Part shown: positions 22,795 to 33,583 of the stretch, piece by piece | Layout of the letters: each line of letters begins with the position of its first letter | How positions within the stretch are numbered: the first letter of the stretch is position 1 | DNA from: Termitomyces sp. T153 | Taxonomy: Eukaryota > Basidiomycota > Agaricomycetes > Agaricales > Lyophyllaceae | NCBI GenBank assembly: GCA_018296165.2 | Contig: JACKQL020000195.1 | Location: 1 to 60,039, forward strand | Length of the DNA stretch: 60,039 nt | Direction: 5' to 3' | Position numbers and translations under genes: made by a program | Notes under the pieces: model-generated | Told to the model about the DNA's origin: nothing | The model's input: only the letters and a program-made list of their open reading frames with translations | The model's database searches: none

Positions 22795-23660
22795 ATGGAC
22801 GATGTCGAGCGCAAGTCTGACGGTTTCGAGCGTTTCGATGAGCTTGGCGCAATGTTCATGGACATTGGCAGTACGCACTTATTCGGTTTCAGGCCCAAAG
22901 CACCACGAATTCTATACAATCATAAATAATTGAAAGGATTCTTCACGTACTTACTGTGGCACGTACATCGGACATTGACTTCGACCGTATCACCTCACGA
23001 CGATCCTCGCGTAAATCAACAGCTCCAGGCCGTTCGCGACTTTCCACCTCCTACGTTGCCCCTGAGGATGATTCGGATGATGACGACATATCACCAGACT
23101 ACGGACATTGCGGTGAATATGATGACCAGCCTGATAGTCATGATGAGCATTACCGTACGTCTCAGAGTACGAGTTTCAGGGAATTGGACCAATATGACGA
23201 TGAGCAGCAGGACTAGCCTGACGAGGAGTCGGAGATGAAGGGCAAAGGGCGTGCGACGTTGTCAAATGTTCCTGAAGAGCGTGAGGCCGAGATTGAAGAT
23301 GAGATAGCGCATAGTTTGGGGATGTTCAAGGACGAGCATACTCTGATGAACCACCTCGACGCGCAAAGAAGGTCAAGATGGCAGAGGATCCAACCAAAGT
23401 TGACCTGTCAAAGGAATGTCGGTCGACGAGTCGGTGTTCTCTTATTACTTCATCATGTCCTCTCAGAATTCTGCCAGTCTATCGTGAGGGAGTCCGGAAG
23501 AGTGCGAGTGAATCCTACAAGCCTTTGGACTGGTGGCGAGGTGAGAAGTTGGACATGTTCTTGTCCCTCCTATCGGGAGATCGCTCAATTACCAAAGGAA
23601 ACACCGGAACCTCTTGAAAAGCGAGAACACTCAAGTCGTGCTAGGAGTAAGATGGCCGAA
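22795..23660 (+). pseudogene. Mif2/CENP-C N-terminal half with CENP-C motif, broken
   Basis: A fragment matching the N-terminal half of agaricomycete Mif2. DVERKSDGFERFDEL (from 22801) corresponds to the conserved N-terminal box. ARTSDIDFDRITSRRSSRKS (about 22960) and an acidic Asp/Ser-rich linker follow, then GKGRATLSN. The CENP-C motif is GVRKSASESYKPLDWWRGEK (about 23488-23550), the short segment that contacts the centromeric nucleosome. It continues as EIAQLPKETPEPLEK and SSRARSK. It is not translatable as one protein: the first block ends at a TAA at 22927-22929, a TAG interrupts at about 23214, and the frame shifts near 23365 and again near 23565. The matching cupin half is not downstream. 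A cupin half lies 3.5 kb away on the other strand. Confidence 0.75.
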
Positions 23661-23762
23661 TATAACCATTACAGAATCTACCAGTTAATAACCCCGAGGG
23701 AGACTGGGGCAAGAACATGGTGGATTCTGTGTTCTCCTGAGGGAACAGGTAGAGCGACATGA

Positions 23763-24307
23763 GTTATACACAGAGTTCTGACAGTTCTGTAGTATGATAA
23801 CCTTTTTTCCTCAGGCATGTCCCGCCCTCTACTTTTCCATCTTTATTGCTGACCACTGCGATCAAAAGGAAACTCTTACTACGCACCAAGTTCTTCTTTA
23901 CCTGAGGGCGAAAGGTGGTTGAGGATATCCCGCCTAGCTTTGCCCCTTCGAGGAGGTACTGCGTCTTCCTGTGTAGTCACTTATTAGTAAAGAAACCTCT
24001 TTTGCTGAAATTAATTATGGAACGTGGACAGGCAAAATATAATAATGATGACGTCGATGAATCCAGTGCAATGAAGCTAAAAAAAGTGTGATATACAAAG
24101 CTCAGCTAATATCCCCTGCCAGGATATCTAAGAATAATGATACAATGAGTCGTCGGACATCCATCGCGTCGAAGTAGCCCGTTTAGGTGCATGCACTTCA
24201 GACATTGCTCGAAATACTCTGCGCAATCATATCAGGGATGCAGGTGTGATCATAACGTGGGAATGCGGTAACGACCAACGCTTTTGTCCGCTTTTCTCGT
24301 TTGTACC
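23763..24307. other. Intergenic region upstream of DIB1
   Basis: No gene seen. Contains the presumed DIB1 promoter. Confidence 0.45.
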
Positions 24308-25010
24308 ATGTCTTATCTTCTTCCTCATCTTCCCTCTGGCTGGCACGTCGACGAGGCAATCAAGTCAGAAGAGGATCGTATAGTCGTCATTCGTTTTGGA
24401 CATGACTGGGACACACAATGCATGACGATGGACGAGACTCTGTATGGTGTTGCTGAAAAGGTTCAGAACTTCGCTGTTATATACCTCGTCGATATCACCG
24501 AGGTCCCAGATTTCAACAAGGCGAGTAATTTCTGCATTTAGTTTGCTAGCTGACGAGATTTGTGTGATGTGTACCCCAGATGTACGAATTGTACGATCCA
24601 TGCACAGTTATGTTTTTCTATCGGTAAGGCTGTTTTTTTCTGGTCTTCTAGGATCTCGAGCTGGACCTTTCACCGATTCAGAAATAAGCATATTATGATA
24701 GATCTTGGAACTGGTAATAACAACAAGATGTAGGTTATTTCGAGCTGCAGCGCTTCAGTCAGTTCTAATGCACTGCATTGACAGTAATTGGGCGATGGAC
24801 AACAAACAAGAGGTTTGCTAGATCGTCGGTGCTTGATGATCTTTCTGAGCAACATGACTAGATGATCGACATCATTGAAACTGTCTATCGAGGTGCATCA
24901 AAAGGTCGTGGTCTAGTGGTTTCACCGAAAGGTTTGTGATTTACTATATCCGCACCTGCTATTCTTTCAAGTTTTTCTCTGCAGATTACTCGACCCGATA
25001 CCGATACTAG
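24308..25010 (+). CDS. DIB1: U5 snRNP 15-kDa protein Dib1/Dim1, six exons
   Basis: Small thioredoxin-fold protein of the U4/U6.U5 tri-snRNP, essential for pre-mRNA splicing. Exons are 24308-24520, 24580-24623, 24682-24729, 24785-24812, 24862-24931 and 24985-25010. Together they give 142 residues, the usual length of this very conserved family. Landmarks are MSYLLPHLPSGWHVDEAI at the start, VVIRFGHDWD, IYLVDITEVPDFNKMYELYD, IMIDLGTGNNNKINWA and GLVVSPKDYSTRYRY at the end. All exon joins keep frame. Five introns are 49-59 nt. The first begins GCGAGT rather than GT, so it is a GC-AG intron. The gene appears intact and is the best-identified host gene in the window. Confidence 0.96.
24521..24579 (+). 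other. GC-AG intron of DIB1
   Basis: GCGAGT...CCCCAG. The conserved protein (FNK then MYELYD) fixes both borders, so no GT donor is possible without losing or adding residues. Confidence 0.88.
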
Positions 25011-26464
25011 TTATTTTCGGATATGCAATAGCACTGAACGCTATGCAAACGACTATCTCCTGCAGTGGGACCATGATTTTGCATTCGAAGCAGGTGAACC
25101 AATAGTCTCGTGATTTACAGCTTTCGTCTTTACCAGTTCATCGAGACACCAGCCTCATGTTCTGTTTATTCGGCGGAGGAAGCGTTCAGTATCATTGTAT
25201 CGTGAAAGACTTGATAACGATTTTGTGTTTACACCATTCCGAATTCGGCTATCTATTATGTAAGATGTGGTGTGGACTCCACAAAGCCTTGTGGAATTGT
25301 ACAGGCTGTCTGCATAACAAGCAGGGACATGAAGCGTACTATTCTTTGCAATGCCAGAGTCGTGTTCTAGTGTGCACCACGTTCTGCTCTTTTGTTCTTG
25401 AGTCATCTTCATGATGTTTGAAGATTTCTGTCTCGTCTCGTCTCGTTTTATGACACTGTCATGCGACATCCATCTAGCCAGAGTTCACATCTTGCAAACT
25501 CCTATGGCTTGGTTACATAGCCAGAAGAGGCGATAAGAATCAGAAATTCCAGAATATCCAAGGTTTCGCAGCGCCTTTTCAGAGATCGTCCATTCTGAGT
25601 TGTCAACTTAGGACAAGTGTGTCTCTACAAAACGACTTCAAGCAACTTGCACTCTTACTCGCCCTGTTCAGGTCACCATTGTGTTATCCTGTCTTCTGAC
25701 TAGCTACGTCACCAGACAATAGGCTTTCGTGTGACGTAGAAAGTCCAAACTCCGCGTTCATCAATTTATGGGTCCAGTATGCGAGTCATCGGGTCGAGTT
25801 TAGTAAGCCTATGAATCATCTCCAAGAAAAGATAAGAATCAGCAGATTGCAAGAAATTCAGTAGAAACAAGGAAAGGTCCGTGAGCATGACAAATACATC
25901 GTGTACACGAGCTTGGAGATCACCTGTCGCCTTTTCACCCTCGCATTGGTTTTCTTCACGCATATACATAATGGGATTCACACCTTAGTATTTTTGAGGT
26001 ATGACAAACTCGACAATGTACACATGTAACAATCGTCCCAGGCGTCCCTCGAAATTTGTTGATGACTGCATAGGAACAGATCAGATAAGAACGCACCGAT
26101 GAAGATAAGTACAAAGAAATATGTACGAATATCCGTCTCACATGATGACGTTGATCCTACGGCAAAATGAGAGAATCAAGCCATCATGAGTTCGATGATA
26201 TGTGACAAAATCGATGTTCGTGGCCATATTCAAAGGTCACCATGTCCGAAAAACTGAGTCAAGATTCGCAAATACAGGCCCGGGAAGCTCCCCTATAGGT
26301 CTGTCCAAAATTTACCCCCAAAACGGGCTTCAAATACGCTATAAATCTGGCTTTTTGGGCTCCAAATACGCTATTCTGGACTAAGGTTCCTTTCACGTGA
26401 TTTTTGATAGCATGTGACCATTAACATACACAAACAATAACTTGAGAGACGGAATTCTCCTACG
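25011..26464. other. No intact gene; kinase 3' relic at its end
   Basis: CpG-normal sequence with only short ORFs. Around 26110-26275 it resembles the last codons and 3' flank of the kinase-like gene at 50007 (shared blocks CCGTCTCACA-GATG and CCGAAAAA-TCGAATCA-GATTCGCAAA, with gaps), so a kinase-gene relic probably ends here. Confidence 0.4.
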
Positions 26465-26644
26465 CTACACTGCTGGCAGCCAATAGTGTTTCCTGAGGAA
26501 ATACTGAGAAAGAAACCTGTTATGCCATTTCCAATCAAGGCATTTCCAATGTATTCCAATGGAAAAAGGCTCTAGACAATGGGAAAGGCCTTTTTCCAAG
26601 GGAAAATTCTGTCAAAGAAATAATAAAACAGGTTTCTTTTTCCA

Positions 26645-26828
26645 TCTATGCTGGCTCACAAAGGGAGTGAGTGGACAGATGGGAAGGAAGAGGAGGGATA
26701 GATCTGAGGTTCCTATTGAGGCATGAGGTTCAATACTAATGATTTCCTGTACTTTGTGAGCAAATAAAACTTTATTTGGTTGCCCTTGCTCTCTTGCATG
26801 GATCCTGAGAGGGGAACTGCACTCAAGC
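26645..26828 (-). repeat. DIRS repeat B2
   Basis: 184 bp, same length and about 90% similar by eye to B1 at 27224-27407 (shared TTTGTGAGCAAATAAAA-TTTATTTGG region). Separated from A2 by 89 bp. Confidence 0.85.
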
Positions 26829-26917
26829 TGGCATGGGCAAAGTATTTACAAGATAAGTGCTAATAGAAAGGAAACAAACAAACAACATGAGAGGGGAAAG
26901 TGGGTACAAGGGGTGGG

Positions 26918-27222
26918 AGAAACAAAAAGCTGAGTCTAAAGGACTGACAAGCTCTGTGTGAGTAAGGAAAGGGAGCAGGACATAGGCATGACAAACCTGA
27001 CAAGCTCTGTGTGAGTAAGGAAAGGGAGCAGGAAAAGGAGAGAGTAAAGTGTAGCTAGAACTAATATACAATGTCTGAACAAAACAGGGAGACAAAGAGG
27101 CCATTGTCAATGATGCAACAAAGCAAGTGTGATATGGCCAGGAGATGTGACACAATGTGTAGAGGGTTGATCAAGGGATGTGTCACTTACATAGACCTTG
27201 ATCAAAGTTTTTTGATTGATTC
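26918..27222 (-). repeat. DIRS repeat A2
   Basis: About 305 bp matching A1 at 37724-38032. Contains an internal partial duplication (GACAAGCTCTGTGTGAGTAA twice). Abuts B1. Confidence 0.88.
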
Positions 27223-27223
27223 C

Positions 27224-27407
27224 TCTATGCTGGCTTACAAAGGGAGTGAGTGGACAGATGGGAAGGAAGAGGAGGGATAGATTCAAGGTTCCTATCGAGG
27301 CACAAGGTTCAATACTGACAATTTCCTGTACTTTGTGAGCAAATAAAAATTTATTTGGTTGCCCTTGCTCTCTCACATAAATCCTGAGAGGGAAACTGCA
27401 CTCAAGC
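27224..27407 (-). repeat. DIRS repeat B1
   Basis: 184 bp matching B2, at the end of the internal region in sense orientation. Confidence 0.85.
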
Positions 27408-27429
27408 CAAAGAGGGAGCAGACCAAAGA

Positions 27430-28435
27430 AATGGAGGCTTGAAATGGTGCACATGAGAAGCAGCCAGATGGAGGCATGCAGAGAGGCCCAGGATCTGTTC
27501 ATGAGGGATGTCAATGTAGAGTTTATAAGTGTTGCTGCACCAGCAACCTAGAAGTTGTATCTTGTGATCAGCAAATCCCACATCTGCAGCAGCAGTGACT
27601 GCATGGTGGCAGAAGCTATGGCCTGAAAATTGAGCAGGATCAATGCTGCAAAGTAAGAGATGCTACTTGAGCATGGCAACAAAGATCTCATGAGAAAGGG
27701 GGGATCCATCTGGGTCTGTGAAGAGTGGGGCATCCAGAGGCCTGGGGTCAAGCAATAACATCTTTTGCAATGCTGATACTGGGCATGTGGACATGTTGGC
27801 AGGTGCTTTGGCCAGCAAGATGGATACACCTTTTTGAAATGGATTGGTTTTAGATGTGGGAAGGTCAAGTCAGACATGGAAAGGGGATTCAAGAGATGGC
27901 AGGAAAGTGATGCATCCACAAGTGAGGTGAGATGCAGGGTTGAATTTCTCAGCCCACCTAAGTATAAATTCACCACAATGGAGAAATCTTGCCCAGGCTG
28001 CCTTGAATGCCATGTTGAAGGAGGCCTCAAACAGGCTGGAGAGGTCACCTGCTACTGCAGCCAGCCTCTGGAGGATGTCAAGGGTGATGGGTTGTTTTGG
28101 ATGACACTTATGCTCACTGTGGAATTGTTTGATGCTGCAGATGACTCTTTGGATTGTCTCAGATTTGCAAGTGTCAAAGGGAAGCCCTTTGTCAACATGC
28201 AAGGAATGAAAAGTGGAGAGGTAGCTTTTAATGGTCTTAGGTTCAAGGTCATGGTTGCCAAGTGAGCAGACCCATTCAACAATTGCTTGGTCAGTGGCAG
28301 GGAGATAGTGGCCTGGTTACTGAGCACAACTGGATTAAGCTGGCAGAAGTTGATGTAAGATTGTTGGCCAGTGGAGTAGGTCTTCCTAGTGCTTGTAGCC
28401 AGTCCATGCCACAAATGGAATGCTGCTTGAGGCAA
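27430..28435 (-). pseudogene. DIRS tyrosine recombinase, decayed
   Basis: Site-specific recombinase that inserts DIRS circles. N-terminal SAM-like/core-binding part: HLWHGLATSTRKTYSTGQQS then YINFCQLN (from 28435). The catalytic part near 27660-27480 reads SGHSFCHHAV, where families have HSFR, then ADHKIQLLGCW and the nucleophile region NTYKLYI with Tyr kept. The Arg of the H-x-x-R box is Cys, explained by CGC to TGC. Several frame changes and stops break the gene. Confidence 0.82.
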
Positions 28436-28549
28436 GAGGTTAGTGTGTCCTCATACCAGTGAGGAGGAATTTCTGAGATGAGGATGTGTGAGGAAGTTGT
28501 AGGGTGAGCTGAAATAACCTGCTGTACTAGAATCAAGAAGCAGCATCAG

Positions 28550-29151
28550 CAAGCACATTCTCCTCAGAAGGAATTCAAACAGAAGAAAATGAAAAATTGA
28601 GACAAGCTGCTAGCATGGTGATGGTCCTTAAAACCTGCATGCTGTAGACTGAATTTGCCATTCCTGAGTCAAGCCAGGCCACCACTGCCAAGTTGTTGCA
28701 GAAAAATGTGATGTGATGGCCATGCCACACATCCCTCCAGCACAAAATTGTGTAGAGAATAGCAAATATCTCCTTGAACTGGATATCATGGGTGCAGAAT
28801 CTCTGGAGAACTCACACTTAAAACCATTGCTGAGAAATAACCCCCATAAGACCTTTCCTTCCACTTGCATCAGTATGCACTTGCATCAGTGTGGACAGAT
28901 ACTGCTAGCCATGATGGACTCACAAGCATGATACCATTCCAGCAAGCACTGAACATTTTCCACTAGCAAATGTCTGATGCCACTGCTTTGGAGATGTAGT
29001 GTATCATGAAAGGAGAGGTGAATGAGCTGTAGAAGTCAAAAAGTTGGCAGAGAAAAGTCTGTGACTGAGGTATGACCTGGGAGGCAAACTGTAAGAAGCC
29101 AGTGAGTTTCTGCAGCTCACAAAGGGAGCATTTTTGTTTGGACAACTATTT
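28550..29151 (-). pseudogene. DIRS RT/RNase H C-terminal part
   Basis: Minus-strand reading from the gypsy insertion point: LSKQKCSLCELQKLTGFLQF, then ASQVIPQSQTFLCQLFDF, the thumb/connection segment conserved in agaricomycete DIRS elements. Then a decayed RNase H-like part with stops. It joins directly to 35616-36200 once the gypsy element is removed. Confidence 0.75.
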
Positions 29152-29156
29152 GTCAA

Positions 29157-29512
29157 TGTAAGTGTAAGGGCAACCTCCAGGGTGGCAGATTGGAGTCATG
29201 CAGCTAGCAGAGGGGAATCCAAAGTATATTAGCAGAGTAGACAATGATACAAATCAGTAACTAATCACCTAGCAGAGGGGAATCTGAAGAGAACAAGTCT
29301 AAGGATCCCTGCTGCTCAGCATGGTGCATCAGCAGGTGGCAGAGGCATGGGAACTACTGTACAGGTGACTGGAGTTACTCCTAACCCTAGGGCAATGGTT
29401 GCTGAGGTAATACAGAGAACTCTGCAGTCCCAGAAAGAGCCATGGAGGCGTCAAACAAGCTGTGGAGGTGCTGGAACCAGTCATGGAGGTTGGAAATGGA
29501 AGTCCCCTGACA
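29157..29512 (-). repeat. 3' LTR of old gypsy element
   Basis: 356 bp. Plus strand TGTAAGTGTAAGGGCAACC...CCCCTGACA. Carries an extra TGTAAG at its start compared with the other copies. Confidence 0.88.
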
Positions 29513-29529
29513 TCACCCCCCCTCTAGCA

Positions 29530-29951
29530 TGTGGCATCTCAATGTGCAGGGTAGAAGAAGTCCCTGATTGCTTGGTCCGCTGGCAAGATAGGGTAGATTC
29601 CTTGTATGGCATGCGGGGCATCTGGATGTCTCCAGTGGAACTCCTTGACAAGTCTGGGGGCATGTATGTTCTCCTGTGGCTCCCAGGAAATATCCTTGAT
29701 TCTATAGCCTTTCCACTTCACCTTGTACTGTAGTCATCTCCAGAATAAACAGCTGTCCAGGATTTCTTCCACTTCATACTCTTTGTGTTGTTATTGACCA
29801 CCATGGGGGGTGGTGGAGGTGGTGGACATTGCTCTGGGATAGGATCTTTAGGGGCCAGGGTTAGTTTGACCACATTGAACACTGGATGAAGCTGGCACAT
29901 CCCTGCAGGGAGTTGGAGTTGATAGGCCAGGGGTCCTACCTGTTGTTCCAC
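29530..29951 (-). pseudogene. Chromodomain end of old gypsy Pol
   Basis: GPY/F-side sequence (YQLQLPAGMCQLHPVFNVVKL) followed by a chromodomain core (KWKGYRIKDISWEPQENI). Chromodomains of this group target integration to modified histones. Split over two frames. Confidence 0.82.
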
Positions 29952-30116
29952 TGTGAATGGCCCTAATTGGTGGTGTGACAGCTTTTTTGAGGGTCGGGTG
30001 GTTGTAATGTCAGAGGCATCCAGGTAGACTCAATCTCTGGGCTGATATCTGTGCTCTGGGGTCCTCCTGTAGTTGTAGTATCATGCCATGTTGTCTTTTG
30101 CTTTTGCCAGCACAGC

Positions 30117-31028
30117 TTAGGCCTCCTCCTGTGACCTCTTCATCTGGTCCACAAATTTGTTTACTGCCTCATTCTCTGAGGGTTGGGCCTGGGGTTCAAA
30201 ACCCATGCACAGGTGCTGTCTGGTGTCAAGGAAGAATGGGGAAAACTGGGTGGACATGTGAACATGGTTGTTGTACTGGAATTTGGCATTGGGGAGGAGT
30301 TTGTCCCAGTCATCTTGGTGCTTGTTGCAGAAGAGGCAGAGATACTGTTCCAGCTCCTGGTTTATGTGCTCTATCTGGCTGTTGGACTGTGGGTAGTAGG
30401 CAGTGGTGGTGTGGAGCTTTACTCCAAGCAGTTGGTAGAGCTCCCAGGTGAACTCTGCCACAAATTGTGGTCCCTGATCCGAGATGTAGGTGTTGGAGAG
30501 GCTGTGGAGCTTCCAGACATTCCTCTGGTACAGGTTCATAGCACCCATGGTAGAGCAGGTGGTGTGGGTTGGAATGAAGTGCACTCTCTTGCCATACAGG
30601 TCCACCACCACCATGATCACATCATAACTGTGGGCATTGGGGAGCTCTACAATGAAGTCTATGGATGCTACGCTCCACCATTCCACAGGCACTGGTAGCG
30701 GGTGTAACTGTCCATAGGGGAGTCAGTGCTGGGGCTTGGTCTGGAGGCAGAGATTGCAGGTACTAGTGTAGGACCCAATGTACTGGGACATCTGGGGCCA
30801 CCAGTAGTTCCACAATACTAACTCCAGTGTCTTCTACTGCCCAGGGTGCCCTGCAATGCAGGAGTCATAGTGTTGCTCCACAATCCTCCAATGGAGCTCC
30901 AGAATGTTGGGGATGTAGATATGGTCTTGGAAGGTCAGGATTCTATCTTGGAGGGCCCATTTGTCAGTGCAGACTGCCTTAACACCAATAGTATGCCCTG
31001 ACTTCAGTGTCCAAGTGGCCTGTGCCAC
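30117..31028 (-). pseudogene. Integrase of old gypsy element
   Basis: Zinc-binding start (HWRIVEQHYDSCIAGHPGQ at 30834-31028) and catalytic core 30692-30117: SIDFIVELPNAHSYDVIMVV (first D), YISDQGPQFVAEFTWELY (second D) and NSQIEHINQELEQYL (catalytic Glu region). Stops separate the parts. Confidence 0.85.
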
Positions 31029-31059
31029 AAGCTCCTCCTGTTGACTGTCCCTATTACCC

Positions 31060-32683
31060 CATCATATGTCCTAGAGAATGTCTGCCTCTGCTCCATTGAT
31101 GGTGAGGCCCTCCATGGCTTGGATTGCAAACAATTTGGGGTGGAGGAGCATGATGTTACTGTTATCCCCTTCCCCCATTCTGTGGTCTGCCCTCTGAGAC
31201 AGGGTGTCTGGTTTCCCCATGCTCTGGCCAGGCTTGTAGTGCAAGGAGAAGTTGAAGTTGGCAAGGTAGAGGGACCATTGGGCCTGCTGGCAATTGAGCT
31301 TCTTGGCCATCCAGAAGTATTTGAGGTTCTTGTGATCTGTCCAGACCTTGAACTTGTGCCATGCACCTTCCAGGAAGTGCCACCACTCCTTGAATGACTA
31401 GATGATGGCCAGCATCTCCTTGTTATGGATCTCGTAGTTCCATTCCACCACATTCAGGCTTTTGGAGTAAAAGGCCACCAGATGCCACTTCCCATCCTCT
31501 GGAGATTGCTGTGAGAGCACTGCCCCAGTGGCAAAGTCAGAGCTGTTGGCCTTTATGTGGAAGGGAGAGTTGTTGTCTGGGAATAGGAGGACAGGCCCAG
31601 AGGTCATGGCATGCTTGAGAGTGTCAAAGGCCATCTGCTCCAGAGGTCCCCAGCTCCATGTAACATCCTTTCCTGTGAGGTTAAACAGCAGGCAGGTGTG
31701 GTGCAAGAAGTCCTGGATGAATCTCTAGTAGAAGTTTGCAAAACTAAGGAACACCTGTACCTCCTTCTTGTTTTGGGGCTCTGGCCACTCTGCCACACCT
31801 GCTACCTTTACTGGGTCCATCTCTGCTGCTCCATGGGAGATGATCAGGCTGAGGTACTCAATCCAGGTTTGTTCAAACTCACACTTCTCTGGCTTGAGGT
31901 AGAGCTGGTGCTGGCAGAGGCATTCCAGGACAAGACAAGTGATCTGATGGTGTTCCTCCAGCATTTTGGTGTAGATGAGGATGTCATTGAGGTACATGCA
32001 CACTACACCCTCTGCAATGAGGTCCTAGAAGATGTTATTCATCATGGTCTGGAAGGTGGCTGGGCTGTTGGTGAGACCAAAGAACATGATAAGCAGCTTG
32101 AACAATCCCTGGTTGGTCTGGAAGGCTGCCTTCCACTTTTCTCCTTCCTGAATGCACACATTGTTATAACCCCACCAGACATCCAGTTTAGTGAAGTATT
32201 GTGCGCCCTGGAGGTTGTTGATGAGCTTGGAGATGAGGGGGAGGGGGTAATAGTTCTTCACTGTCATGGTATTGAGTACCTGGTAGTCCTGTACCAGTCA
32301 GAGGGAGCCATCCTTCTTTTTGATGAAGAAGACTAGAGAAGCCATTGGGGACTTGGATGGATGGATATGACTGGAGTCCAAGTTCTCCTGTAGGAATGCA
32401 TTGAGCTTGTCCTGCTCCCTGGGCATGAGGGGGTAGACCTTACAGCTGGAGGGTGCAGAGTCAGGCAGCAGTTCAATGGCATAGTCCCACCTCTTGCGCT
32501 CCAGAAGCAAGTCGAAGGAGGCTTTGGAGAACACATCTTCAAACACATGCAGGTAGGGGGGTACCATGTCCCAGAACTCTTAAGGCACAGCGTTGGCAGC
32601 AAAGGCCTGGGCCAGCCTCTGGGACATAGTCTGGCTAGCCCTGATCTCTGCAACAGAGGGCAGTGGGTGGACAGTGGTAACAT
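31060..32683 (-). pseudogene. Reverse transcriptase and RNase H of old gypsy element
   Basis: RT segments in several frames: YPLMPREQDKLNAFLQENL, KKDGSL, LDVWWGYNNVCIQEGEKWKA. The polymerase active site reads YLNDILIY instead of YLDD, a GAT to AAT change at a former CG. RNase H follows (KANSSDFATGAVLSQ, YEIHNKEMLAII), where the first catalytic Asp is Asn in this copy. Inactive. Confidence 0.85.
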
Positions 32684-32900
32684 AGATTTGATCCCCTACC
32701 TCTATTGCTTTGTCTGGGAGCTCCAGCTCACATATACCACCAAACTCCCCTCCATACTCCTCCTCCAGGGCTCTGCCATTGCTCCAATTATCCTTATAGA
32801 GGGCCTCTCTATGAGGGAATGCCAGAGGTGGGGGGTCCAGGAGGTCTAGATCAGCAAAGGGAAGAGGGCTAGCATGACATGCTCAGATGGCTGCATGCTC

Positions 32901-33365
32901 TCAGACTTGGGTCCAATGCTCTGCTCTGTCCTCCACAGTGCATATGGAGCACTTTCTGGGGCATCTACTCATGGTCACCTCTCCTTTGGTCCAATTGACC
33001 TTGGGATTATGCTCTTGGAGCCATGTGAACCCAAGGATCATGTCTTGCCTTCCCAAGCTAGTGATAGCAAATATGGCATGCTCCATATGATTCTGATAGT
33101 GGAGAACCAGGTTGACCACAGAGCTAATTGTGCCAGCTTTATTGGGCATTCCATCAATGTTGTAGACTGGAATGGGCTTGGAAAGGGGCTGTGTGGTTAG
33201 GCCATGGCATTTGACAAACTCTGAGTCCAGGAAAAGTCCCATTGCTCTGCTGTCCAGGAGAGCCATGACTCTACAGTTTTGCTGGGTGTCCATCATCTTG
33301 ATCTCCACATTGAGGTACAGGAAATGGGCGGACAAGCCAGAGGCCATCACATACTGTTGGGGCAT
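32901..33365 (-). pseudogene. Aspartic protease of old gypsy element
   Basis: MALLDSRAMGLFLD replaces the usual D-S/T-G active site with DSR (GGA to AGA at a former CG). Downstream, ILGFTWLQEHNPKVNW is the conserved retropepsin C-terminal segment. Confidence 0.82.
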
Positions 33366-33583
33366 TTAATGCACCCAAGTGGGGCCATGCCATTGGACCT
33401 TTGGAGGTGTTGGAGAGCTTGGCAGGGGCTCCAGAGTTAGTGTTTGTACATCTGGAAGGGGGCTTTGAGGTTCTTCTGTCTCAGAATGAAGGGCATTGGA
33501 AAAGGCAGTTTCATTTTCTATCAACAGACAAGAGAACCTGTTAGCACCTAGCAATAGAGGCATACACCTCATCTGTTGCTTGA

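Noticed and set aside
25766..25981. Small minus-strand ORF as a kinase C-terminal piece
   Set aside because: LEMIHRLTKLDPMTR is only vaguely kinase-like, and no other motif supports it.
16700..26460. Centromere suggested by CENP-C genes next to dense transposons
   Set aside because: A gene for a kinetochore protein says nothing about where centromeres lie, and no centromere-specific array is seen.
31611..32336. Plus-strand ORF of 241 codons
   Set aside because: Antisense shadow of the old gypsy reverse transcriptase.
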